From: Tamaricihabitans halophyticus
GTDB lineage: Bacteria; Actinomycetota; Actinomycetes; Mycobacteriales; Pseudonocardiaceae
DNA: 64,000 nucleotides
NCBI RefSeq assembly: GCF_004340875.1
Contig: NZ_SLXQ01000004.1
Location: forward strand, 248,001 to 312,000
Direction: 5' to 3'
This document shows positions 55,679 through 63,863 of this stretch, piece by piece. Made by a program: the position numbers and the translations under genes. How positions within the stretch are numbered: the stretch's first letter is position 1; each line of letters opens with the position of its first letter. The notes beneath the pieces were generated by a model, which did not search any database, was not told the DNA's origin, and saw only the letters and a program-made list of their open reading frames with translations.

Positions 55679-56728
55679 ATGACACGCGTATCGACCACAC
55701 GGCCCCCGCCAGCCGTACCCAGACAATCGGCACGATCCTCCTGGCGGGTACCACTACTCGTGGTGTGCGTTGTCGCGCTGGTATCGCTGTGCCTGATCTC
55801 GATCGCCGTGGGCGCACGACCGATCGGGCTCGGCGAGATATGGCAGGGAATCGTCCAGCCAGGTGGTTCCGAGATCGACGCGATCATTCGCGATTACCGG
55901 ATTCCCCGCACGCTGCTCGGACTGCTCGTCGGGGTCGGCCTCGGCCTCGCCGGGGCATTGATGCAGGCACTCACCCGCAACCCACTCGCCGATCCGGGGT
56001 TGCTCGGCATCACCAGCGGCGCCTCGTTCGGGATCGTCTTCGCCATCGCCGTCGCGGGTGTTACCGCCGTACACGGCTACATCTGGTTCGCCTTCGCCGG
56101 TGCGCTACTGGCCAGCACGGTCGTCTCGCTGCTCGGTGGGCTGGGCAACGCCGGTGCGACCCCGGTCAAACTGGCTATCGCGGGGATCGCGATGACCTTT
56201 CTACTCGGCTCGTTCACCAGTGCGATGGTGCTCTCCGACGCGCAGACACTGAACCGCTATCGCTTCTGGTCAGCCGGATCGTTGGCCGGACAGCCGCTGG
56301 AGATCATCACACAGCTGCTCCCCTTCCTGGTTGCCGGAACGCTACTGGCGCTCGCCAGCGGGCCCGCGCTGAACAGCCTCGCGCTTGGCGAGGATGTCGC
56401 CGTCTCGCTTGGCCATAGACCACGGCTGGTGCGTCTCAGGGGGATGCTCGCGATCACGCTGCTGACCGGCGCTGCCGTAGCGCTCGCCGGTCCGATCGTG
56501 TTCGTCGGACTGGTCGTACCGCATATCGCGCGTATCCTGGTCGGTCCCGATCAGCGTTGGCTGTTGCCAACCGCGATGCTGATCGCGCCGATCCTGCTGC
56601 TTGCCGCGGACGTCCTAGGGCGCGTCGTAGCCCGGCCAGCCGAGATCCAGATCGGCATCATCGTGGTCTTTCTCGGTGTGCCGTTCTTCATCTACCTCGT
56701 CCGCCGCCACCGGCTCACGGAGCTATGA
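55679..56728 (+). CDS. FecCD-family siderophore permease 1
   Basis: A 349-residue FecCD/BtuC-type permease with about ten membrane helices. Landmarks are YRIPRTLLGLLVGVGLGLAGALMQALTRNPLADPGLLGITSGASFG, GITAVHGYI-like helix, RFWSAGSL and GPIVFVGLVVPHIARILVGPDQRWLLP (the ATPase coupling loop). It forms the channel with permease 2, which starts inside its stop codon (ATGA at 56725). It is opposite in direction to the binding lipoprotein and NRPS. Confidence 0.94.
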   Translation: MTRVSTTRPPPAVPRQSARSSWRVPLLVVCVVALVSLCLISIAVGARPIGLGEIWQGIVQPGGSEIDAIIRDYRIPRTLLGLLVGVGLGLAGALMQALTRNPLADPGLLGITSGASFGIVFAIAVAGVTAVHGYIWFAFAGALLASTVVSLLGGLGNAGATPVKLAIAGIAMTFLLGSFTSAMVLSDAQTLNRYRFWSAGSLAGQPLEIITQLLPFLVAGTLLALASGPALNSLALGEDVAVSLGHRPRLVRLRGMLAITLLTGAAVALAGPIVFVGLVVPHIARILVGPDQRWLLPTAMLIAPILLLAADVLGRVVARPAEIQIGIIVVFLGVPFFIYLVRRHRLTEL

Positions 56729-57795
56729 CCATGCCCGTTGTCGAAGTCCGGCGAGTCGCGGGACGCACCGCGTTCCGGCTGGGCAGGCACTCGGTGTCCG
56801 GCCAGCTGCACCCACGAACCTGGCTGGTCTGCCTCGTCCTTGCCGTTGCGAGCTTCCTGGTGTTCAGTGCCGGTATCGCGATCGGCGACTATCCACTCGG
56901 CTTCGTCGACGTAGTGCGCGCGCTCGCCGGCGGTGGCGATAGCTACGCGCTGTTCGTCGTACAGGAACTGCGGGTCCCCCGCTCGGTGGTTGCCCTGCTC
57001 GTCGGCGTCGCGCTGGGCATGTCCGGCGCGATCCTGCAGACCATCACGCGCAACCCGCTGGCCAGCCCGGACATGATCGGCATTACCCACGGCGCCGGCT
57101 TCGCAGTGGTATCCGGAATCGTGCTCGGGTTCGGTTCCGGCTTGGGTACCCAGGTCCTCGGGCTGGCCGGCGGGTTCGCCGCCGCGCTGCTCGTCTACCT
57201 GCTGGCTTGGCGCCGTGGCACTACCGGCTACCGGATCGTGCTGATCGGCATCGGTGTCTCCTGGACCTGCATCGCGGCTATCGACTACCTGATGACCAGG
57301 GCCTACGAGTACGAGGCCCAGCAGGCGATGGGCTGGTTGGTTGGCAACCTCAACGGGCGCGATTACGACCAGGCGCTTCCGCTGCTCATCGCACTGCTCG
57401 TGCTAGTCCCCGCCACCCTGCTGCTCACTCGCTGGATGCGAGTACTGCAGCTCGGGGACGAGACAGCCAGCGGTCTCGGCACCCCAGTGCAGCTGACCCG
57501 ATTCGCGCTACTGCTCACCGCCGTCGGGCTGGCCGCTTTCGCCACAGCCGCGGCCGGTCCGGTGCTGTTCGTCGCCCTCGCCGCGCCGCAGATCGCCCGG
57601 TTGCTCTGCCGGACGTCGGCGCCACCCCCGGTCGCCGCAGCACTGACCGGGGCGCTTCTGGTCCTCGCGAGCGATCTCGTCGCGCGCCAGCTACTCGCCG
57701 ACGCGGAACTGCCCGTGGGCATCGTGACCGGCGCGTTCGGCGCGGCGTTCCTGATGTGGCTGCTGGCCCGGATCAACCGGCAACGGTTCGGCTGA
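56725..57795 (+). CDS. FecCD-family siderophore permease 2
   Basis: A 356-residue FecCD permease, partner of the preceding one. RVPRSVVALLVGVALGMSGAILQTITRNPLASPDMIGITHGAGF, QAMGWLVGNLNGRDYDQ and GPVLFVALAAPQIARLL are characteristic. The ATG at 56725 overlaps the upstream stop; ATG 56731 is nearly as good because GGAG is then eight bases away. No FecE-type ATPase gene follows; the convergent P450 begins 20 bases later. The importer must borrow an ATPase encoded elsewhere. Confidence 0.93.
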   Translation: MTMPVVEVRRVAGRTAFRLGRHSVSGQLHPRTWLVCLVLAVASFLVFSAGIAIGDYPLGFVDVVRALAGGGDSYALFVVQELRVPRSVVALLVGVALGMSGAILQTITRNPLASPDMIGITHGAGFAVVSGIVLGFGSGLGTQVLGLAGGFAAALLVYLLAWRRGTTGYRIVLIGIGVSWTCIAAIDYLMTRAYEYEAQQAMGWLVGNLNGRDYDQALPLLIALLVLVPATLLLTRWMRVLQLGDETASGLGTPVQLTRFALLLTAVGLAAFATAAAGPVLFVALAAPQIARLLCRTSAPPPVAAALTGALLVLASDLVARQLLADAELPVGIVTGAFGAAFLMWLLARINRQRFG

Positions 57796-57815
57796 GGACA
57801 TCTGGTTCGGGCACC

Positions 57816-59030
57816 TCAGTTCGCGGGGAACGCCATCGGAAGCGTGGCAAACCCGTTAGTTGGCCACAGTGTCTGCTGAACCTCACCCGCGAGCTCGAAG
57901 TCGGGGATCCGGCGAAGCACTTCCTGCAAGCAGATCCGTACCTCGAGCTTGGCGAGTTCTTCCCCGATACACCGGTGGATCCCGTTACCAAAGGCGAGGT
58001 GCTTGCGGTTGTCCCTGCTGACGTCGAAGTCGTCAGGGTTGTCGAAAACCCGCTCGTCCCGGCTGCCCGCACCGAAAACAACCGCTATTCGCTCGCCGGC
58101 GCCGATCTGTCGCCCGCCGAGCTCGACGGGCTTGGTGGTGGTCCGCGCAAGGGCCCGCGCAGGACTGGCAAGCCGAATCAGTTCGATCGTCGCCGCAGGC
58201 AATGACGTTGGGTCCGCCGCTAGCTGAGCACGGATATCAGGATTGTCCGCAAGATATTTGAGCGACCAGGAGATCGCCGAAGCAATCGTCTCATGACCAG
58301 CGGAGAACAGCAGGGTGAAGGTGCCGATAATCTCGGTATCGGTCATCGGACGCCCGTCGATCTCGGTATGCAACAACGCATCGATAACGTCGTCCTTGCG
58401 CTCCTTGCGACGCTCGGCGATCCACGAGGTCGCAAACGCCGTAATATCGTCGAATATCGCCTCGACACCCGCCATATCCTGAGCAAACGCGCAGGCAATG
58501 AGCCGGTTCGCCCAGTCGTGGAAGTACCGCCAATCGTCCTCCGGCAAACCAAGTAGCAGGCAGATCCCCTTCGCCGGCAACGGAGTCGCAAGCTGCTTAG
58601 CGAAGTCAACCTCGCCCTTATCAATAAACTCATCGATAAGTTCGTTGGTGAGCTCAACCAGCCGGGGCTCGAAGCTCGCGATGCGATCGCCTCGGAAAAA
58701 CGGAATCAACGGCGACCGATACTTGCGGTGCATCGGCGGATCCGACTGGAGCGGCGGAAACGGGCGATCAGGGGAACTGACGGGGGGAACAGTCGGGCTG
58801 GGAGCGGAAATGAACGTCTCCGTGTCACGGACGACCTTGGTGATAGTCTCATGATCAAAAACCGACCAGAATCCACCGAACTGCTCTGTATAAGCCACCG
58901 GACACGTCCGACGCATCTCGTTGTCATGCTCGGCCGTATTGAACAGACTCTCCGCCGACAGCGGATCCCAGTCCTGGTTAGGCTTGCCCGTGACAGGGCA
59001 TTCCGCAGTGCGTTCGATGGACTCGGTCAT
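57816..59030 (-). CDS. Cytochrome P450
   Basis: A 404-residue soluble bacterial P450. The I-helix FSAGHETIASAISW, the K-helix ELIRLASPARALARTT (ExxR present) and the heme loop FGNGIHRCIGEELA (Cys ligand present) are all intact. ATG 59030 with GAGAGGAACACCT upstream is the start; the frame runs open to 59075. The 3Fe-4S ferredoxin 235 bases upstream is its probable electron donor. The substrate is unknown. It may act with the siderophore cluster or independently; no iron box lies in front of it. Confidence 0.94.
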   Translation of the reverse strand: MTESIERTAECPVTGKPNQDWDPLSAESLFNTAEHDNEMRRTCPVAYTEQFGGFWSVFDHETITKVVRDTETFISAPSPTVPPVSSPDRPFPPLQSDPPMHRKYRSPLIPFFRGDRIASFEPRLVELTNELIDEFIDKGEVDFAKQLATPLPAKGICLLLGLPEDDWRYFHDWANRLIACAFAQDMAGVEAIFDDITAFATSWIAERRKERKDDVIDALLHTEIDGRPMTDTEIIGTFTLLFSAGHETIASAISWSLKYLADNPDIRAQLAADPTSLPAATIELIRLASPARALARTTTKPVELGGRQIGAGERIAVVFGAGSRDERVFDNPDDFDVSRDNRKHLAFGNGIHRCIGEELAKLEVRICLQEVLRRIPDFELAGEVQQTLWPTNGFATLPMAFPAN

Positions 59031-59144
59031 AGGTGTTCCTCTCAAACCACGACGGCCATGAAATACGGACAACACGAAATCAAAGTGACGATGTGCAGTA
59101 AGTCACCTATTTCGGCTAAGTAAATCCACGCCTGTCAAGGTCCA

Positions 59145-59216
59145 TCACGCACGCGAGCGTTCACCCAACGGACGCAACCGCGGGTCGTCCATCGGCGTCG
59201 TCGAACGCTGGGCCAT
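59145..59216 (-). CDS. Possible 23-residue peptide between ferredoxin and P450
   Basis: An ATG at 59216 follows an excellent GAAGAGGAGA ribosome site on the minus strand and opens a 23-residue frame (starts MAQRSTTPMDD, ends GERSRA) within the ferredoxin-P450 gap. It has no aromatic, Cys or His residues, so it does not look like a substrate for P450-crosslinked RiPPs. It may be a real small protein, a translational coupler or chance. Confidence 0.35.
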   Translation of the reverse strand: MAQRSTTPMDDPRLRPLGERSRA

Positions 59217-59241
59217 TCTCCTCTTCTCCCGGGGCTGTTTT

Positions 59242-59278
59242 GATCGAGGTAACGCTTGACGACTGTCAGCCCTCGATC
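59242..59278. terminator. Hairpin at the end of the ferredoxin gene
   Basis: GATCGAGG at 59242-59249 pairs with CCTCGATC at 59271-59278, an 8-bp stem with a 21-base loop spanning the ferredoxin stop codon. In the minus-strand transcript it is followed by AAAACAG, not a U-tract. It could attenuate read-through from ferredoxin to P450. Confidence 0.3.
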
Positions 59279-59463
59279 GAAAGTGCTCTCTCAGGGCAAC
59301 CGTCGACGGCGGCACGCACCCGGGTGCGAAGCCCTCCGTCGTCTGGGACCTCAGAGGCAGGCACGCGTGCATAGCCGTCGTCATCGAGATCGAACGTTTC
59401 CGGAGCCGACATGTTGCACAGCCCGTGCCCTTGGCAACGACCGCTGTCCACGAAGACCTTCAT
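59266..59463 (-). CDS. 3Fe-4S/4Fe-4S ferredoxin for the P450
   Basis: A 65-residue single-cluster ferredoxin of the type that donates electrons to actinomycete P450s. The Cys pattern is C-x5-C in CQGHGLC, with His in the position often Cys, and a distal CP in VDGCPERALSIE. The His substitution makes a 3Fe-4S cluster likely. ATG 59463 with TTGGAG upstream. It precedes the P450 in the same direction. Confidence 0.93.
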   Translation of the reverse strand: MKVFVDSGRCQGHGLCNMSAPETFDLDDDGYARVPASEVPDDGGLRTRVRAAVDGCPERALSIEG

Positions 59464-59615
59464 TCATACTCCAATTTGGTGAGAGCCTGGCTGTGTTCGG
59501 TGCCGGTAGCGTAGTTCGCACTGTCCACCATGAACGGGATGCCGATGATGGATCCACCGTCAACGAATCAACCGAGACCCGGATAACTGCTCGGCAGGAC
59601 CATGCCCTCGCCAGT

Positions 59616-60212
59616 TCAGTACTGGCGCGACCAGATCGGCGCGACGAGCACCCATTCGTGCGCCCACTGCGCCGCGCGAACCCGATCCAGCCGCCAGCGA
59701 AGCGCGGTGACGCACAGGCCGACGACCATTCCGATGGCGAAGTAGCTGACCAGACCGGTCAACACACCGGTGGGCACCGCCATGCTCTGGGTGGTGGGTT
59801 GCCGGTTCGGTCTGCCACTGTCGTCGACCCAGATATCCACCCGCTCACCAGCCCGCATCCCCGGCTGGCTGGTGATCTTTCCGGTATCCGTACCGCCCGA
59901 CTCGGTCTGCCACCGAGCCCGCACGCGGGTATCCGGCGTGGTCAGGTCGCCAGGTTCGGTGAGTGTTCGACGGGGCGCGTCGTCCAGCAACACCGCCTGC
60001 GTCTGATACGACGTTTCCGCCCGATGCGCCACCGCGTCGCGGGTAGCGCTCCCCGCGGCAACGGCGATCGGGATGGCGATGATCATGATCAGCAGGGCGC
60101 TCACGACCAGACTGGACTCCAGCCGGTCGACCGCGCGCCGCGTGGAACCAGCCGGGTACCGAAACACCCACTCCAGTAGGCGCGACCGCCGCCGCACCCG
60201 CTCCAGGCCCAT
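59616..60212 (-). CDS. Rv1733c-like two-helix membrane protein
   Basis: A 198-residue protein with two membrane helices (SLVVSALLIMIIAIPIAVAAG near residues 34-54; VLTGLVSYFAIGMVVGLCVTALRW near 148-171) that flank an extracytoplasmic domain of about 90 residues. The pattern (GERVDIWVDDSGRPNRQPTT before helix 2) is that of the Rv1733c family of mycobacteria and relatives, of unknown function. ATG 60212 with GGGGAAGG upstream. Divergent from the arylsulfotransferase-like gene. Confidence 0.75.
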   Translation of the reverse strand: MGLERVRRRSRLLEWVFRYPAGSTRRAVDRLESSLVVSALLIMIIAIPIAVAAGSATRDAVAHRAETSYQTQAVLLDDAPRRTLTEPGDLTTPDTRVRARWQTESGGTDTGKITSQPGMRAGERVDIWVDDSGRPNRQPTTQSMAVPTGVLTGLVSYFAIGMVVGLCVTALRWRLDRVRAAQWAHEWVLVAPIWSRQY

Positions 60213-60491
60213 CTCCTCGCCTTCCCCAGGTCAACCATCCGTCTCACGTCCAGTATTCCCCGCTAACCGAGGGACGTAACTACCTCGCGGGGGGAAAGCA
60301 TTGTCATCCCGCTCACGTTCATGGACAGAAAGTCACCGATCTGCACACCGTCCCCCGGACGGCCAAGCCACAGGCGCCACCAACGGAGCCGACGGTCCTG
60401 GTCAGCTCAACCGGAATCACCGTTTCGCCATGCGCGCGGCATCGCGCTGATGGATGATGGCCGCGTTCATTTTCCGGCGAACGGAGAAACG
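60213..60491. other. Divergent intergenic region, Rv1733c-like / arylsulfotransferase-like
   Basis: These 279 bases contain no supported gene. The ribosome site GGAG of the arylsulfotransferase-like gene lies at the right end. I see no named regulatory element. Confidence 0.45.
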
Positions 60492-61964
60492 ATGCGTGGA
60501 ACACGCGGGGACGAATTGCCTCACCGCCAGCGTGGCTTGCTATGGCTACCACTCGGCACCGCGCTGCTCCTCGCGCTTGTCTGGGCGGTCGCCTCCGCGC
60601 CCGCGGCGGCGAACCCTTCGACTGCCGTGCCGCATGACTTCGTCACCAGGCCAGATCTCACACCGCCGGTGATCAACGTGCACACGGCCGAGGAAGGTAC
60701 CGCGCCGGGCCACATCTTTCTCAGCCCGCGTGGCACCGACGCGCAAACCGGCCCGTTGATCGTCGACGACAGTGGCCAACCAGTCTGGTCCAAGCGGGTT
60801 GGCGATGGCGAGCAAACCCGCGCGATGGACTTCAAAGCCCAGCGGTACCAGGGAGAGCCGGTACTCACCTGGTGGCAGACCGACCCCGAGGGCGGCCAGG
60901 GGCAATACGTGATCATGAACCAGCGGTATGAGCAGATCGCCACGGTGGAAGCCGGTAACGGGCTCAACGCAGATCAACACGAAATGATCATCACGTCGCG
61001 GGATACCGCGCTACTCGTCATATACCACGGCCAGCAGGAAAACGATCGACCCGTGATCGAAGGAGTCGTACAGGAAGTCGATCCGGAAACCGGCGACGTG
61101 TTGTTCGAATGGCACAGTCTCGACGACGTTCCGGTGTCCGAGTCCGTGGAACCGCCGCCCGAGGATCCCGGCGCCGCACACGACTACTTCCACATCAACT
61201 CGGTCTACGAAGACGCGGAGGGAAACCTGCTCATCTCGGCCCGGCACACCAGCACGATCTATCAGATTGACCGGGAAACCCGGAAGGTGTCCTGGCGGCT
61301 GGGCGGCAAGAACAGCGATTTCGCCGTTGCCGAGGACGCCGAGTTCGGTTGGCAGCACGATGCGCGCTGGCTTCCCGACGGGCGGCTCAGCTTGCTGGAC
61401 AACGTGTCGAAGAAGCCGGGCCCGCCATCGCGGGCACTCGTGCTCGATGTGGACACCGAGAAACGAACCGCCGACGTGGCACGCTCCTTCCCCCATCCCG
61501 ACGGCACCACCAGTGTCTCGCAGTCGAACAATCAGGTACTTCCGAATGGACACAGCTTCGTTGGCTGGGGATCCCAACCCAGTTACACCGAGTTCGACGC
61601 GAACGGCGAGGTCCTGTTGCACGCGGACTTCGGCGCCGAGATGCAGTCATACCGGGCATTCCGGCTGCCGTGGCAAGGTTTCCCGCAACAACCACCGGAT
61701 GTCGTGGGCAAGCGGGCAACCGACGGCACGATCCAGGTGTACACCAGCTGGAACGGTTCGACGGAGACCCGTTCCTGGCGGATCCTGGCCGGCGCCACTC
61801 CGGACGATCTCCAACCCGTAGCCGAAACGGACCGGGACGGCTTCGAAACCATGGCGCCGATCGACGGCGAGTACTCCTACGTCGCCACGGAAGCACTGGA
61901 CGGAAACGGCCAAACGCTGGGTACCGCCAAGCCGGTACGAGTTATCGCCGCCAACTCCCAGTGA
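60492..61964 (+). CDS. Secreted arylsulfotransferase-like (ASST) protein
   Basis: A 490-residue exported beta-propeller-like protein of the arylsulfotransferase (Arylsulfotrans_2) family. Family members transfer sulfate between phenolic compounds, though the activity of actinomycete members is mostly untested. The N-terminal membrane/signal segment (LLWLPLGTALLLALVWAVASAPAAA) is followed by repeated propeller blades: GPLIVDDSGQPVWSKRV, DYFHINSVYEDAEGNLLISARHTSTIYQID, FGWQHDARWLPDGRLSLLDN and NNQVLPNGHSFVGWG. The two motif His (DYFHIN, WQHDAR) are the likely catalytic region. ATG 60492 with GGAG upstream. A transcriptional single gene. Confidence 0.85.
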   Translation: MRGTRGDELPHRQRGLLWLPLGTALLLALVWAVASAPAAANPSTAVPHDFVTRPDLTPPVINVHTAEEGTAPGHIFLSPRGTDAQTGPLIVDDSGQPVWSKRVGDGEQTRAMDFKAQRYQGEPVLTWWQTDPEGGQGQYVIMNQRYEQIATVEAGNGLNADQHEMIITSRDTALLVIYHGQQENDRPVIEGVVQEVDPETGDVLFEWHSLDDVPVSESVEPPPEDPGAAHDYFHINSVYEDAEGNLLISARHTSTIYQIDRETRKVSWRLGGKNSDFAVAEDAEFGWQHDARWLPDGRLSLLDNVSKKPGPPSRALVLDVDTEKRTADVARSFPHPDGTTSVSQSNNQVLPNGHSFVGWGSQPSYTEFDANGEVLLHADFGAEMQSYRAFRLPWQGFPQQPPDVVGKRATDGTIQVYTSWNGSTETRSWRILAGATPDDLQPVAETDRDGFETMAPIDGEYSYVATEALDGNGQTLGTAKPVRVIAANSQ

Positions 61965-61992
61965 GGGAACGAACTCGGCAACCGGACGCGCT

Positions 61993-62036
61993 CCGTGATC
62001 GCGTTCTTTCAGGTTAGCGAGGTTCGGTGGTCACGG
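61993..62036. repeat. Dispersed intergenic repeat, copy 4
   Basis: CCGTGATC at 61993-62000 pairs with GGTCACGG at 62029-62036 (7 of 8 bases), enclosing the core GCGTTCTTTCAGGTT. The copy sits between the convergent arylsulfotransferase-like and MFS genes and overlaps the MFS stop. A bidirectional terminator role is plausible. Confidence 0.6.
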
Positions 62037-63287
62037 CGCACCCAGTTCGGTGCGTACCGCCCGCCGGGACGCGAGCAAGGCACCGGCGCTGACAAACGCG
62101 AGGAACGCGGCGCCAAGAAACACCGGCAGGTAACTGTCCACCAAGGTGACCACCCAGCCAGCCAGGAACGGCCCGCCGGCGCGGGCACCGATCACGAACA
62201 TCGCCAGCGTGCCGTTGATACTCGCGAAGTGCCGTGGCCCGTAGTACTCGGCGAGCAAGGTGCCACGCAGCAGCTCTGGCAACCCGAAACCGAGTCCGAA
62301 CAGGACCACGCAGACCACGATGGACACCGTGGCGCCGGAACCGTGTCCAGTAGTAAGCATTGGCACCACCAGCGCGAGCGCCTGCGCGCACAGCAGGATC
62401 GCGCTCGCCAGATGTTCCGGCAAGTACCGGCGTAGCCAGCTGATCAGCAGCCGCCCGCATACCTGGAACAGCCCAACCGCACCGGAAAGCAGACTGGCTT
62501 GACCGAGCGGATAACCACGATCCACCAGGTACGCGACGAGAATCACCGAGATGGCAACTCTCGACGCCGTCGCGGCCACCATGCACAGCACGAACCAGCG
62601 AAACGACGCGCTGCGCACGGCGGTGGCACGAGCCACTGAACCATCTCCCCGCGCGGTAACCGGATCGACCCGTTCCCGCCGCCGACCGTCCGGCAACAGG
62701 CCCAGGTCAGCGGGCCGACGGCGGAGCACCAGGCCATGAATCGGTACACAGCAGACCGCGACGGTGGCCGCGAGCACGAGCAAGCTGTCCCGCCAGCCCA
62801 ATATGTCAATCAACCAGCCGGTCAACGGCACGAACACGACGCTGGCCAGCCCCCCGAACACGGTCAGCACCAGTACCGCTCGCGCGCGGTACGCGGAGAA
62901 CCAGGCCGTGGTGACCGCGAAGGCGGGCTCGTACAACGTTATCGCCATCGCGAGCCCGGCAACGGCGAAGATGCCGAAGAACACCGCGATCGAGTCCACA
63001 TGCGACCAACCGAGCAGTACGAGTACGGTCAGTACGCTGCCAACCGTCATCAGGGTGCGCGCTCCCCGTGCCTGGAGCAGCCGACCGACGGGCATGGCGA
63101 CCACGCCGGAAACCGCGATGCCGACCGCGTAAGCGGCGTTCAAGGTGCCGAGCGACCAGCCGAGTTCGATGTGCATGGGCACGACGAACACCGAGAAGGC
63201 GTAGATGAGCACACCCCAGGACACCAGTTCGGTCACGCTCAGTCCGGCCACCATGTACCAGCCGTAGAACAGACCGGACCGCCTCAT
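62031..63287 (-). CDS. MFS transporter
   Basis: A 418-residue major facilitator with twelve predicted helices, in the branch of MCT/oxalate-formate-antiporter-like permeases. It starts RRSGLFYGWYMVAGLSVTELVSWGVLIYAFSVF. The loop after helix 6 carries a charged stretch (RRRPADLGLLPDGRRRERVDP). ATG 63287 lies four bases after the stop of the PAT gene, so they form an operon; the frame running up to 63434 is not used. Substrate unknown. An acetylating enzyme with an efflux pump suggests a resistance or detoxification module. Confidence 0.88.
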   Translation of the reverse strand: MRRSGLFYGWYMVAGLSVTELVSWGVLIYAFSVFVVPMHIELGWSLGTLNAAYAVGIAVSGVVAMPVGRLLQARGARTLMTVGSVLTVLVLLGWSHVDSIAVFFGIFAVAGLAMAITLYEPAFAVTTAWFSAYRARAVLVLTVFGGLASVVFVPLTGWLIDILGWRDSLLVLAATVAVCCVPIHGLVLRRRPADLGLLPDGRRRERVDPVTARGDGSVARATAVRSASFRWFVLCMVAATASRVAISVILVAYLVDRGYPLGQASLLSGAVGLFQVCGRLLISWLRRYLPEHLASAILLCAQALALVVPMLTTGHGSGATVSIVVCVVLFGLGFGLPELLRGTLLAEYYGPRHFASINGTLAMFVIGARAGGPFLAGWVVTLVDSYLPVFLGAAFLAFVSAGALLASRRAVRTELGAP

Positions 63288-63291
63288 CCAC

Positions 63292-63804
63292 TCACCCCAA
63301 CACCGTGGAATCGGCCAGCCGGCACTGCAACAGCACCGTGTCCAGGTCCCTACCGTGCTTGCGCCCGACGCCACGCAGTCGACCTGCTTCGGTGAAACCG
63401 CAGCGATGATGCAACGCGAACGAGGCAGGGTCATCGCCGTCCACGATGACCGCTATTACCTCGCGCACTCCAACCTCCCGGCACCGCGCAAGCAGCCCGT
63501 CGAGCAGCAGTCGACCGACTCCCCTGCCGACCGCCCACGGCGCGAGGTAAATCGACTCCTCGACGGTATAGCGATACGCCTGCTGCGCCCGCCAGGGTTT
63601 CGCATAGGCATAGCCAGCGAGTGCCGCATCGTTGTGCGCAACAAGAAACGGCAACCCGCTACTCGCCGCGTCGTCCAGCCGAGCTCGCCACGATGCCGCA
63701 TCCGGCGGGATCTCCGCGAAGGTCACCACGCTGTCCAGCACGTAACGCCGGTAGATCCGGCTGATATCGCCGAGATCATCAGCACGAGCGGCGCGAATAT
63801 CCAT
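63292..63804 (-). CDS. PAT/Bar-type GNAT N-acetyltransferase
   Basis: A 170-residue acetyltransferase of the phosphinothricin/methionine-sulfone family (PAT, MnaT). Landmarks are DISRIYRRYVLDSVVTFAEIPPD, YAYAKPWRAQQAYRYTVEESIYL, GRGVGRLLLDGLL (acetyl-CoA loop) and HHRCGFTEAGRLRGVGRKHGR. Family members acetylate phosphinothricin, methionine sulfone or sulfoximine, so real substrates vary. ATG 63804 is likely (TTG 63816 is weaker). It is followed by an MFS gene and diverges from an XRE regulator across an AT-rich palindromic region. Confidence 0.85.
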   Translation of the reverse strand: MDIRAARADDLGDISRIYRRYVLDSVVTFAEIPPDAASWRARLDDAASSGLPFLVAHNDAALAGYAYAKPWRAQQAYRYTVEESIYLAPWAVGRGVGRLLLDGLLARCREVGVREVIAVIVDGDDPASFALHHRCGFTEAGRLRGVGRKHGRDLDTVLLQCRLADSTVLG

Positions 63805-63829
63805 CTCGGCACACAATCTCGAAGTATTC

Positions 63830-63863
63830 TTCTATAGTAAAATCTTTCGTTATTATAGAGAAA
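63830..63863. promoter_or_regulatory. AT-rich imperfect palindrome between PAT and XRE genes
   Basis: TTCTATAGTAA (63830-63840) and TTATTATAGAGAA (63851-63863) form an imperfect inverted repeat in the 59-base gap between the divergent starts. It is far more AT-rich than its surroundings. A likely operator and promoter for the XRE regulator and the PAT-MFS operon. Confidence 0.6.

Noticed and set aside
59031-59265. Biarylitide-type pentapeptide precursor before the P450
   Set aside because: I searched the minus strand for a short M-x-Y-x-H-like ORF with ribosome site and saw none.
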